A stretch of DNA of 20,739 nucleotides, taken from contig CAYUQI010000023.1 of the NCBI GenBank assembly GCA_964446935.1, positions 1 to 20,739 on the forward strand. Reading direction: 5' to 3'. The notes beneath the pieces are model-generated. The model did no database searches. It had not been told where the DNA came from and saw nothing but the letters and a program-made list of their open reading frames with translations. The position numbers and the translations under genes were made by a program. The stretch is from UASB124 sp964446935. Lineage in GTDB: Bacteria; Babelota; Babeliae; Babelales; RVW-14. Positions 7,223 through 13,807 of the stretch are shown here, one piece after another; position 1 is the first letter of the stretch; each line of letters starts with the position of its first letter.

Positions 7223-8590
7223 TTACTGTTCCTCTTCAAGCAAAACCATTTGCTCTGCAGCTTGCTCGGGAGCTAGGACAGGAACATCAATGTGTTTTCT
7301 TTTTCGTCGATGTAAAAACCGATACATCAGATACCCTGCAGGAATTCCAATCAGCATTGGCGTTGCATACAGCAATCGCTCTGCTGTTGTGTCACCAAGT
7401 TTTGTTGTCCATGTTAAGAAAAACAAAATCCCCAATGATATAAAGCCAAGCAATGTCACAGCCAAGGTTCCATACATTTTTTTGCGTCGGCTTTGTACAA
7501 AAACAGCAAGAACTGTCAAAAGAAATGTTGTGCACACGCCAAGGCAGGTAATCGCTGACAAAGTAGTTGTGCTTGGAATAAACAGAATTAACCCAACAAT
7601 GGCAACCGAGTGAACAAGCGCTGCATTGGCAGGCATGCCATTTGCATTAAGCTTTTTCAGAAATTTTGACTGAAAAATCAAGCCGCATTTAGCAAACGTA
7701 TTGATATTGGTAATATTGGTAAGCGAGGCACCATATGAAGTATTCATGAAGCTCAACATCATATCAATAAGCAGAACGACAGCGCACAGGTTGGCAATTG
7801 CATCTGAAAAACCCATAAAGCGAGGAAACGATTGCACCCCTTGCGCGGCCAATGCGTCGCTACCCATGATATGTAAAATACCCAAGTGGAACACGGTATA
7901 CAGCAACACAGCAATTGAGAATGCAAGCAAAATCACCTTGAATGCTTTGGTCGAACCACCACGAATATAGTGACTAATGCTGCAGCAACTTTCAAAACCC
8001 AAGAAAGAGAACAATACCAAAGGAACGGTCCCCGGTAGAAATCCAATGTTGCCAATTTGGTAATCAAATGATGGGTTCCAGTAGAAAAAGATTGCACCGA
8101 GCATAAACAACAGTGGAACCAACTTAAGTACGGTAATGGTACTTTGAATTTTACCAATCATGCGAATGCTAATCATGTTCAAAAGAGACAGAAACAGCAT
8201 AAACATAAGATAAAACAAGAACGGATGATCTTTGACCATACTCAAGCCAACCGGGCTGATAAGTCGATCACGGATAACACTGACCAATGTTGCAACGGTC
8301 CCCATGTATCCAATCAAGTAGGCCCAGTTAGCAATAAAACCAACATCTTGCCCTAAGGCTGTTGTACAATAGTTATAAAATCCACCTTCTCCTGGGAAAA
8401 TACGAGCAGCCTGCGCGATGGTTATAACAATCGGTAGCAACAGTAACCCAGCCAATGCCCACCCAAGAAAGCTGATACCGCCGGCTTGATGCGTCATCAA
8501 TTGGGGGAAAATATAAATACCGCTTCCGACAATAATGTTGATATTCATAAGCACTGCAGCTAGAAACGATATCTTTTTTGGTTCTATCAT
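7223..8590 (-). CDS. APC-superfamily amino acid permease
   Basis: 455 residues with about 12 hydrophobic segments, the usual size and topology for the APC family. Near the N-terminus NINIIVGSGIYIFP carries the GSGI helix-break motif that binds the amino acid backbone; later PGEGGFYNY and FLGFESC match family signature segments. The C-terminus is short, basic then acidic (RRKRKHIDV...LLEEEQ). It should import or exchange an amino acid or polyamine across the inner membrane, reasonable for a host-dependent bacterium. The start is ATG 8590, with AAGGA six bases upstream. An intrinsic terminator 33 bases before the ATG separates it from a small upstream ORF, so readthrough or an internal promoter must supply expression. 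Confidence 0.93.
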   Translation of the reverse strand: MIEPKKISFLAAVLMNINIIVGSGIYIFPQLMTHQAGGISFLGWALAGLLLLPIVITIAQAARIFPGEGGFYNYCTTALGQDVGFIANWAYLIGYMGTVATLVSVIRDRLISPVGLSMVKDHPFLFYLMFMLFLSLLNMISIRMIGKIQSTITVLKLVPLLFMLGAIFFYWNPSFDYQIGNIGFLPGTVPLVLFSFLGFESCCSISHYIRGGSTKAFKVILLAFSIAVLLYTVFHLGILHIMGSDALAAQGVQSFPRFMGFSDAIANLCAVVLLIDMMLSFMNTSYGASLTNITNINTFAKCGLIFQSKFLKKLNANGMPANAALVHSVAIVGLILFIPSTTTLSAITCLGVCTTFLLTVLAVFVQSRRKKMYGTLAVTLLGFISLGILFFLTWTTKLGDTTAERLLYATPMLIGIPAGYLMYRFLHRRKRKHIDVPVLAPEQAAEQMVLLEEEQ

Positions 8591-8622
8591 TGTTTTCCTT
8601 CACCGTAAGAACCACAAAAAAA

Positions 8623-8650
8623 AATCCCCGGCTGCTCTAGGCCGGGGATT
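8623..8650 (-). terminator. Strong intrinsic terminator or attenuator ahead of the permease
   Basis: Perfect 10-bp stem (AATCCCCGGC, 8623-8632, with GCCGGGGATT, 8641-8650) and an 8-base loop. On the minus strand it is followed by a run of nine T residues, the textbook arrangement. It lies 26 bases after the stop of the 47-codon ORF and 33 bases before the permease start, so it either ends the small gene or attenuates the permease. T-rich sequence on the other side may allow plus-strand use. Confidence 0.88.
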
Positions 8651-8676
8651 CACACTTTTTTATTTTCGTTTTTATA

Positions 8677-8820
8677 TTATAGTGCAAACCTTTCCCGGCC
8701 AAAGTATGCATTCCAACAATTATGGAGGGAGGCCGTAGACGTTAATGCAAAGGTAACCATGGCAGCGGAAGCGCTGGCCATAACATGAGATAAACAGGCA
8801 TTGTTCTTAAGAACGAACAT
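8677..8820 (-). CDS. Small hypothetical protein or leader peptide, 47 aa
   Basis: ATG 8820 has AAAGGT about 6 bases upstream, a promoter candidate 40-70 bases upstream, and an intrinsic terminator just after the stop: a complete small transcription unit. The product begins MFVLKNNACLSHVM, has an Ala/Ser/Thr-rich hydrophobic middle (about residues 14-32) and ends NAYFGRERFAL. I recognise no family. It could be a small membrane protein, or a leader peptide controlling the terminator ahead of the permease. The frame is open further upstream to 8895, but that longer start overlaps the promoter. Confidence 0.5.
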   Translation of the reverse strand: MFVLKNNACLSHVMASASAAMVTFALTSTASLHNCWNAYFGRERFAL

Positions 8821-8862
8821 TACATTACCTTTGCGATTTGTAGTATATTTACACTTAGTAAA

Positions 8863-8891
8863 AACATAGCGGTTAATTCGGGCAAAGTCAA
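8863..8891 (-). promoter_or_regulatory. Putative promoter for the 47-aa ORF
   Basis: On the minus strand TTGACT (8891-8886) and TATGTT (8868-8863) are separated by exactly 17 bases, placing a start site about 35 bases before the ATG at 8820. Good -35, moderate -10. Confidence 0.5.
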
Positions 8892-8917
8892 TCATTCATG
8901 CAAACAAGGAACTATCC

Positions 8918-9370
8918 ATGAAAGAATTAAGGATCTCAGCAGCAGCAATCATCATTCATAAAACCAAGCTGTTACTCGTCAAATACAACGATAAGGATTG
9001 TAAAACATTTCTTGTCGGTCCCGGTGGAGGGGTTAAGGTTGAAGAATCACTTACCCATGGGCTTAAGAGAGAAGTATGGGAAGAAACTCGGCTTGAGGTA
9101 CAACCAGGCAGGATACTCTTGGTTGAAGATCTCCTTTCTCAGAAATACCGCTTACTTAAGATTTGGTTTCTTTGCTCCATTATTGGTGGACAATTAGAAA
9201 AAACGCCTGAAGCGCAAGAAGAAGGAATCATCGATGTCAATTGGTACACCAAAGAGCAACTAGTCAACCAAACTGTTTATCCATCAATCATCATGGGCAT
9301 TGATTGGAAAACACTCATAAACAAAGACTGGGAAACACAATACTTAGATCTCAAGCATGCTAATTTTTAA
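8918..9370 (+). CDS. Nudix hydrolase
   Basis: 150 residues, the standard length for a single Nudix domain. The Nudix box is recognisable at about residues 37-60: GGVKVEE, seven residues, then REVWEETRL, matching GX5EX7REUXEEXGU except that the late Gly is Arg. The catalytic Glu residues (REVWEE) are kept. These enzymes hydrolyse nucleoside diphosphates linked to another moiety (oxidised NTPs, NDP-sugars and similar); the substrate cannot be assigned. SD AAGGA lies 7 bases before ATG 8918. A strong terminator follows the stop, so it is a single-gene unit, divergent from the small ORF at 8820. Confidence 0.92.
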   Translation: MKELRISAAAIIIHKTKLLLVKYNDKDCKTFLVGPGGGVKVEESLTHGLKREVWEETRLEVQPGRILLVEDLLSQKYRLLKIWFLCSIIGGQLEKTPEAQEEGIIDVNWYTKEQLVNQTVYPSIIMGIDWKTLINKDWETQYLDLKHANF

Positions 9371-9376
9371 TATTAC

Positions 9377-9403
9377 ACAAGGGGGCGATTAACGCCCCCT
9401 TGT
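9377..9403 (+). terminator. Bidirectional intrinsic terminator
   Basis: Perfect 11-bp stem (ACAAGGGGGCG with CGCCCCCTTGT) and a five-base loop, 6 bases after the Nudix stop and 28 bases beyond the stop of the convergent minus-strand gene. It probably serves both. Confidence 0.88.
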
Positions 9404-9431
9404 TTCAGTCTCTTTTACAAAATACAAATCA

Positions 9432-9656
9432 CTATTTTTTGATCCATGCTCGATACACTGATATTACAAAAACAAGACTCCATGCAAACAAAATTATGAG
9501 ATTAATATTTTTTGATATTTCAAAGCCAAAACAACGCAAAGGCAAAACATTGCTTATGGCCAAGTAAGCATGATTTAAAACCTCAACCGCAGCCACACCT
9601 GAAACAAATTTTGCAATCTCTTGGACGGTAGATTTTTTAGGACACCAAAAACACAT
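9432..9656 (-). CDS. Small membrane protein, 74 aa
   Basis: ATG 9656 has AGGAG five bases upstream, and the gene is followed by a terminator, so it is likely real despite its size. The N-terminus has Cys pairs (MCFWCPKK), the middle is moderately hydrophobic (about 15-45: FVSGVAAVEVLNHAYLAISN), and a clear transmembrane helix lies at about 49-70 (INLIILFAWSLVFVISVYRA), ending in a basic tail. I recognise no family. It lies 39 bases downstream of the frameshifted exported protein and may share its transcript. Confidence 0.65.
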   Translation of the reverse strand: MCFWCPKKSTVQEIAKFVSGVAAVEVLNHAYLAISNVLPLRCFGFEISKNINLIILFAWSLVFVISVYRAWIKK

Positions 9657-9695
9657 ACATTCTCCTCTCTATAGTACTAACCAAGCAATCAACAT

Positions 9696-9890
9696 TTATT
9701 GAAGAAACCAGCTTTTGATAAAATTGAATATCGCTTTAAAGACATCAATGATCGCATTGAACACATTTGCTATCGCATCAACGATCGTTGACACCTGGCC
9801 ATCGGACGCTTTCTTTTCAACAACAACAATCTCTTTTTCTTTATATTGATCTTTAACAACAAGCGGTATTACGGTTGATTCTTCTTCGTT
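9696..9890 (-). CDS. C-terminal extension of the 9869-10432 gene, reached by -1 frameshift
   Basis: Reading on in the -1 frame from the A10 run gives AAC, then 63 codons and TAA at 9698-9696. The peptide begins NEEESTVIPLVVKDQYKEKE and ends in a long amphipathic helix (VSTIVDAIANVFNAIIDVF, then KAIFNFIKSWFLQ) with hydrophobic residues every three to four positions, typical of membrane-binding helices. It has no start codon or SD of its own at the junction. The joined product would have 245 residues. Such protein-like composition to a stop is unlikely to be chance, so the 187-aa frame is probably not the full gene. Confidence 0.7.
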   Translation of the reverse strand, partial: NEEESTVIPLVVKDQYKEKEIVVVEKKASDGQVSTIVDAIANVFNAIIDVFKAIFNFIKSWFLQ

Positions 9891-10432
9891 TTTTTTTTAG
9901 CATCAACATGTTGAGCCGCAATATCTGTCGTCTTTAAGGAAGGTTCTTTCGCCTTTTCAACCATTAATTCATCAATCTTGTTCAAATACCACGCTTTTTC
10001 ATCACCCGTCGTTTTATCAATTCCACAAATGACAACATGACGTGGAACTAACAATATTTCTTGTGTCGTTCCATCTAATGATGTTTTCGCTATCTCACAA
10101 AAATCTTTTTCTGGATATTTTTTACTTGTTGCAATTTCTTGAAGAACCTTTATCGACTTGATTTTTCCTAAATCGAGTCTCGTAACAGCATCACCTGGTT
10201 CCTGGCGAACCCCACCAACCTTTGTATGACCAAAGAATGAAACCTGCTTCAATTCGGTAACAACGCCTTCATCTTTAACCGTCCCATCATACAACTCTTC
10301 CCCTTCTTCCAATTCAGCGTATGATGGCTCCTTTAAAACACTTGTTTGTGTAGTATCCCCCATCGACATGAGTGCAGGCCACAATAGCAATGCAACCCAC
10401 CAACAACGCATATTAATTTTGCCAATATGCAT
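9869..10432 (-). CDS. Exported protein of unknown function, 0-frame product of a frameshifted gene
   Basis: 187 residues in the 0 frame from ATG 10432, with an excellent SD (AAGGAG, five bases upstream). Residues 9-24 (CWWVALLLWPALMSMG after KINMR) are a signal peptide. The mature part has an acidic segment (ELEEGEELYDG) and a probable beta-rich domain (VVTELKQVSFFGHTKVGG through ILLVPRHVVICGID) that I cannot assign to a family. The last residues KKKTKKNQP follow an A10 run at 9889-9898; in the -1 frame a further 64 codons continue. Divergent from the membrane-anchored protein at 10658, and the two may be functionally linked. Confidence 0.75.
   Translation of the reverse strand: MHIGKINMRCWWVALLLWPALMSMGDTTQTSVLKEPSYAELEEGEELYDGTVKDEGVVTELKQVSFFGHTKVGGVRQEPGDAVTRLDLGKIKSIKVLQEIATSKKYPEKDFCEIAKTSLDGTTQEILLVPRHVVICGIDKTTGDEKAWYLNKIDELMVEKAKEPSLKTTDIAAQHVDAKKKTKKNQP
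9889..9898 (-). other. A10 slippery homopolymer at the frame junction
   Basis: The coding strand reads GCT followed by ten A residues and CG. This contains the classic A-AAA-AAA slippery heptamer in the zero frame, and runs of this length also cause polymerase slippage. One extra A in DNA or mRNA, or a -1 ribosomal shift, joins the two frames. Confidence 0.7.
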
Positions 10433-10573
10433 TTACTCTCCTTCCTCTTACTAATTGATTGACTGCTTGTACGAAATCTTACTGTAGCACCGCTTTTTAG
10501 TAAAAAACAAGTTTTGAAATCATTTATTGTTTCTAGCAATTTCCTGCATTACTTTACGAAAAGTGCTTGTCAT

Positions 10574-10603
10574 TTGTGCTTTATCAAAAAAATGATCTAT
10601 AAT
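10574..10603 (+). promoter_or_regulatory. Putative promoter for the gene at 10658
   Basis: A perfect TATAAT -10 (10598-10603) lies 54 bases before the ATG; the -35 candidate TTGTGC (10574-10579) is 18 bases upstream and weak. Confidence 0.5.
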
Positions 10604-10631
10604 GCAGCCCCTTAGGCGTTTTCAACCTATC

Positions 10632-10648
10632 ATCCTTAAATTAAGGAT
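10632..10648 (+). promoter_or_regulatory. Palindrome covering the ribosome binding site of the 10658 gene
   Basis: ATCCTTAAATTAAGGAT is a perfect inverted repeat (8-base arms around one A). Its right arm contains the SD AAGGA, 10 bases before the ATG. In RNA it can fold as a 7-bp stem with a 3-base loop that hides the SD; in DNA it could be an operator. Confidence 0.5.
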
Positions 10649-10657
10649 TTTATCACT

Positions 10658-11755
10658 ATGAAGTTTATATCAACATCTCAACTAACCAGGTATGCAAAAA
10701 CCATCATACTAACAATAAGTATGTTTGGAATCATACATGCCGAGCAACCAGCACCCTCAACAACTCAAAAGCATACTAAACAGAATTCTCCCGAAACAAT
10801 TATTGATGGGTACAAAAACCAAGATACTGAATCAGATATCAAAACAGCAATTTCATTGGCAGAATTGCAAGAAATTCTTATTAGACTTAATGAAGATCTT
10901 GAAGATCGCATCGATGCACTTGAGCATGATAACAAACATGAAATAGCAAACATGCTTCGTACCAAGCAACAAGTAATTAAAGAAAAGCTCATGCAGTTAG
11001 GCAATCTTGATGAAGAACTTTTAGAGGTCTATTTAAACCAAACGAAAAAAAAGAAAGACCAAACAATATGGTGGATCGTTGGTGGCGTTGTCGTTGCCCT
11101 CACAGCAACAACATTAGTCATGGCATCGTATGATCCTGATCATGGATGGTCAAAGCCATCGTTCATAACATTGAAATCAAATTTCAATCGGATTATTAAA
11201 AAAATTCAGAATCTATGGAATAGCGATGGAACCCCAACACCCGCCCCACAAGTATCGGTACCAACAAATGATTCTCAACAAACAACACCTACGATAACAA
11301 CGCCATCTGATCCTGTAATAACAATTGATGATGATAGCAATCAACAAACACACGTTACTCGTAAATCTTCACGCAGAAAAAAACAGCAGGTAACGACATC
11401 TGATGCCCCCCCCCAGAAAACTACTACCGTAACGCAACCACCAATGCAATCAAAAACTAAAAAACAACAATCTAAAAAACGTCGTACCGAAAAACCGGCC
11501 ACACTAGATCCAGTAATTCCAGAACAGCCGGTAAACAACAATGCAACAGCTCCGCAGCAACCAATACCTGTTGCTGTACCACCTGTTGTTGCTCCACTAG
11601 TTGTTGTCCCTCCAGTTGTACCTCCTGTTCAACAGCCAATACCAGTCGCTCAGGTTGTTCCGAACAATCCTCCGGTCATTACCCCCCCTCCAACAATACA
11701 AACAAAGCAATCCTCGTGGCATTGGTATAATCCATGGTCTTGGGGTAGAAAGTAA
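10658..11755 (+). CDS. Membrane-anchored coiled-coil, proline-rich envelope protein
   Basis: 365 residues. Signal peptide at 1-28 (ends IIHA before EQPAP). Residues about 62-130 are a charged, probably coiled-coil helix (LAELQEILIRLNEDLEDRI and on). A single transmembrane segment lies at 137-157 (WWIVGGVVVALTATTLVMA). The C-terminal half is low complexity: Thr/Gln/Pro-rich, with basic patches (KSSRRKKQQ, KKQQSKKRR), then a Pro/Val-rich stretch in which QQPIPVA occurs twice, and an aromatic end (WHWYNPWSWGRK). I recognise no family. The design suggests a periplasm-spanning or surface-displayed adaptor; I do not assign a function. A C9 run lies at 11406-11414 inside the gene. A strong terminator follows. 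Confidence 0.8.
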   Translation: MKFISTSQLTRYAKTIILTISMFGIIHAEQPAPSTTQKHTKQNSPETIIDGYKNQDTESDIKTAISLAELQEILIRLNEDLEDRIDALEHDNKHEIANMLRTKQQVIKEKLMQLGNLDEELLEVYLNQTKKKKDQTIWWIVGGVVVALTATTLVMASYDPDHGWSKPSFITLKSNFNRIIKKIQNLWNSDGTPTPAPQVSVPTNDSQQTTPTITTPSDPVITIDDDSNQQTHVTRKSSRRKKQQVTTSDAPPQKTTTVTQPPMQSKTKKQQSKKRRTEKPATLDPVIPEQPVNNNATAPQQPIPVAVPPVVAPLVVVPPVVPPVQQPIPVAQVVPNNPPVITPPPTIQTKQSSWHWYNPWSWGRK

Positions 11756-11809
11756 ATCAGCAAGTAAATTAGATAAAAAAATTTATTGTAAAGATAGCTA
11801 GAAATAGTT

Positions 11810-11842
11810 CGAAGAGCGAAGGTAAAAAACCTTCGCTCTTCG
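11810..11842 (+). terminator. Intrinsic terminator after the coiled-coil protein gene
   Basis: Perfect 13-bp stem (CGAAGAGCGAAGG with CCTTCGCTCTTCG) and a 7-base A-rich loop, followed by TTTAGAT. It is 54 bases after the stop codon. Confidence 0.8.
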
Positions 11843-12024
11843 TTTAGATAGCAATTCTAATTATGTTGATTTTTTACTGGCCCCCGCCGTCGCGCTTCGC
11901 GCTATGGCTGACAGGCATGCCATAATGACAAGGAAAGTCCAGCCTTCGCCAAGGCTTCGGCGGACAACCTTCGCTTTTGCAAAGATACTAATTTAAAATA
12001 TGAAAAAATCCTTTACTGGCCGTG
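11843..12024. other. Non-coding region with GC-rich hairpins
   Basis: No gene seen. Against the AT-rich background it holds several GC-rich palindromes: GCGCTTCGCGC near 11892 and the AGCCTT/AAGGCT hairpin at 11941-11956. The TTCGC/GCGAA words recur in the terminator at 11810 and in the hairpins beside the tRNA genes. Confidence 0.5.
11937..11965. repeat. GC-rich palindromic element
   Basis: GTCC at the left and GGAC at the right enclose AGCCTT-CGCC-AAGGCT, a perfect 6-bp stem with a four-base loop. Its AGCCTTCGCCAAGGCT core closely resembles the hairpin at 13193-13218 (which contains AGCCTTGGCGGAGGCT), so they look like members of one short repeat family. Confidence 0.6.
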
Positions 12025-12054
12025 CCAACCGTAGCTCGTAAGAGCGAAGGTTGG
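12025..12054 (-). repeat. Hairpin overlapping the 3' end of tRNA-Ser(UGA)
   Basis: CCAACC (12025-12030) and GGTTGG (12049-12054) are inverted arms; inside, GCTC and GAGC (12034-12045) make a second stem. On the tRNA strand one arm begins at the CC of the encoded CCA, so the tail of the tRNA and the repeat share bases. Could be terminator, processing signal or inserted repeat. Confidence 0.6.
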
Positions 12055-12143
12055 TGGAGAGGGGGAGATTCGAACTCCCGATCCCGGTTTCCCGGGATGG
12101 CGGTTTTCAAGACCGCTGCTTTCAACCACTCAGCCACCTCTCC
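12052..12143 (-). tRNA. tRNA-Ser (anticodon UGA)
   Basis: 92 bases including an encoded CCA. The acceptor stem is GGAGAGG with CCTCTCC, the anticodon loop is CTTGAAA (anticodon TGA), there is a long variable arm (CATCCCGGGAAACCGGGAT region) typical of class II tRNAs, and the T arm contains GTTCGAAT. Reads UCN-type serine codons. Discriminator base is A where serine tRNAs commonly have G. Confidence 0.95.
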
Positions 12144-12199
12144 AGAAAAGATCAAAGATACTTAGATTTTACCCTATTTTATATACACCAGCAACTATT

Positions 12200-13045
12200 T
12201 TAAAAGATCTTTATTTGTTGTAAATCCTGCAGTTTATTTGGTTTAGGGCCAAAAAATATCTGCGATTCTATCCCCAGTGCTTTGGAAAAAAGCTCTATTT
12301 CACGCTTTAACGACAACCAATATGTATGATTTGATGAGAACAGAATAGATGCATAGGAATCCAACAACTGGGGTTGATAACGCTCAAGCCATACCTTTAT
12401 CGATGGCCACAAAGGCCCACGAATGTTCAATTTATCAAACATATAATAGCTGGTATATGGCTTAGTATCTCTAATTATGGTCTGCCAATCAGAAAGATAC
12501 GGCAGTAATGGAGCTATAAAGACATAGGTCGTCAACCCTGCCTGATGTACCTGCTTAAGCGCTTCAAGCCGCTGTTGATACGTACAAGCCCCCGGTTCAA
12601 CCTGTCCACCTAGTTCAGCATTGGTCGACGTCATAGTAAAACCAACATCACACTCATTAAATTGCCTGAGAATATCAATGTCTCTGACAACAACATTAGA
12701 TTTAGTCAAAATTGATAAGGCAGGCTGTAATCGAACCAATTTTTCTAATACTTTCCGTGTAAGCCCATATTTCTTTTCAAGCGGCATGTAGGCATCAGTC
12801 ACCGAAGCTATAAGTATCCTTTTGCCACGATATCGGTTTGATACCGGAACAAGATCAGCTGCATTAATTTTAACATCGACAAACTGCCCCCAGGGTTCAG
12901 TATGTCCCGTAAACTTTTTCATAAATCGGGCATAGCAATACACACACGAATGCGAACAACCGACATAAGGGTTGATAACGTAATCGATGCCAGGGATGTT
13001 GGATTTGGTGATGATGGAGGAAGCTTTGATTTCTCGTATGATCAT
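12200..13045 (-). CDS. SplB-like radical SAM protein (COG1533 type)
   Basis: 281 residues. The N-terminus IPGIDYVINPYVGC leads into the 4Fe-4S cluster motif CX3CX2C (Cys30, Cys34, Cys37 in CSHSCVYCY), diagnostic of radical SAM enzymes; IASVTDAYMPLEKKYGLTR and LSILTKSNVVVRDIDIL are typical of the SplB/Rv2578c-like branch. Members are often called DNA repair photolyases by analogy with spore photoproduct lyase, but the C-terminal residues and length do not prove that activity, so the real substrate is unknown. No clear SD precedes ATG 13045; the start is chosen because the conserved N-terminus begins there. It lies between two tRNA-Ser genes on the same strand. Confidence 0.9.
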   Translation of the reverse strand: MIIREIKASSIITKSNIPGIDYVINPYVGCSHSCVYCYARFMKKFTGHTEPWGQFVDVKINAADLVPVSNRYRGKRILIASVTDAYMPLEKKYGLTRKVLEKLVRLQPALSILTKSNVVVRDIDILRQFNECDVGFTMTSTNAELGGQVEPGACTYQQRLEALKQVHQAGLTTYVFIAPLLPYLSDWQTIIRDTKPYTSYYMFDKLNIRGPLWPSIKVWLERYQPQLLDSYASILFSSNHTYWLSLKREIELFSKALGIESQIFFGPKPNKLQDLQQIKIF

Positions 13046-13192
13046 GGTTATTCAGATCAAGACTAACGAGCAGCATTGTCCGTCTTCGCATTTCATTCCG
13101 ATAAACTACACACATAACATACAAGCTTCGACGGGACAGCCTCAAACTGGTTCTTTCAATCTTTACCCCTCTACCTTAGCAAGCTGGCCTGC

Positions 13193-13218
13193 CCAGCCGT
13201 AGCCTTGGCGGAGGCTGG
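13193..13218 (-). repeat. Hairpin overlapping the 3' end of tRNA-Ser(GCU)
   Basis: CCAGCC (13193-13198) and GGCTGG (13213-13218) are inverted arms around a GC-rich loop. On the tRNA strand the first arm starts with the encoded CCA itself. Same arrangement as at the tRNA-Ser(UGA) gene, and both have GTAGC after the distal arm. Confidence 0.6.
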
Positions 13219-13307
13219 TGGAGAGAGAGGGATTCGAACCCTCGATCCGGGTTCCCCCAGATACTTGCTTAGCAGGCAAGTGCTTTCGGCCACTCAGCCA
13301 TCTCTCC
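13216..13307 (-). tRNA. tRNA-Ser (anticodon GCU)
   Basis: 92 bases with encoded CCA. Acceptor GGAGAGA with TCTCTCC; anticodon stem CTTGC/GCAAG around CTGCTAA (anticodon GCT); long variable arm; T arm with GGTTCGAATCC. Reads AGC/AGU serine codons. Lies 10 bases from the tRNA-Arg gene on the same strand. Confidence 0.95.
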
Positions 13308-13317
13308 CAAATATATA

Positions 13318-13391
13318 TGCGCTCAAGAGGAGTCGAACCTCTAACCTTCAGATCCGTAGTCTGATGCTCTATCCAGTTGAGCTATGAGCGC
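13318..13391 (-). tRNA. tRNA-Arg (anticodon ACG)
   Basis: 74 bases. Acceptor GCGCTCA with TGAGCGC, D arm AGCTCAACTGGATAGAGC, anticodon loop CTACGGA (ACG, expected to be deaminated to ICG by TadA), T arm AGAGGTTCGACTCCTCT. No encoded CCA, unlike the neighbouring tRNA genes, so the tail must be added by CCA transferase. Probably transcribed together with the adjacent tRNA-Ser. Confidence 0.95.
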
Positions 13392-13522
13392 ATTATGACA
13401 CTCCTGCAAAGAGAGTGTTAATTTTCAAAGAAAACTATTGTCTAAGAGCTTAGTAAATAGTATAAAAAATCTTATAACATTTGTCTTGTTTTTTTTACCG
13501 CTTTTTATTCAAAAGGAACTCA

Positions 13523-13807
13523 ATGCCCATTCTTTTAGAAATCAAAGTAGTACCCCAATCGGGTAAACAACGCTTTGTAACGGATAAATCCGGAATCCTC
13601 AAGTGTTTCCTCAAAAGCCCGCCAGAGGATGGAAAAGCTAATAAAGAGCTTATAAAACTCCTTTCTGAGGCCCTTTCGATCCCACAAGACCATATAAAGA
13701 TCGTCCTCGGGGCAACATTTCGCAAAAAAGTATTAAAAATTGACACACCCCTCGACCAAAAGGCAATCTGGAAAAAGTTAGGAATTGAAGAACAATTGAG
13801 GATATAA
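13523..13807 (+). CDS. DUF167/YggU family protein
   Basis: 94 residues from ATG 13523, which has AAAGGA five bases upstream; the frame is open 14 codons further back but without an SD. The sequence matches the DUF167 family: an N-terminal strand with VVPQSGKQ, then LKCFLKSPPEDGKANKELIKLLSEALSIP, where PPEDGKANK is the family signature, and a C-terminal strand IKIVLGATFRKKVLKI. Members are small alpha/beta proteins of unknown function, often encoded beside membrane or cell-division genes. Its stop overlaps the next start (TAATG), so translation of the gspF-like gene is coupled to it. Confidence 0.92.
   Translation: MPILLEIKVVPQSGKQRFVTDKSGILKCFLKSPPEDGKANKELIKLLSEALSIPQDHIKIVLGATFRKKVLKIDTPLDQKAIWKKLGIEEQLRI

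Noticed and set aside
12200..13045. Spore photoproduct lyase
   Set aside because: The radical SAM cluster motif and family style are clear, but nothing shows sporulation or the specific lyase residues; kept as SplB-like.
13205..13387. Plus-strand ORF of 60 codons containing GERGIRTLDPGSP
   Set aside because: It is read across tRNA-Ser and tRNA-Arg on the opposite strand; this peptide is a well-known artefact of serine tRNA genes.
11843..13392. Genomic island integrated at tRNA genes
   Set aside because: Palindromes border the tRNA genes, but I found no integrase, no direct repeat of a tRNA 3' end, and the genes between are ordinary.
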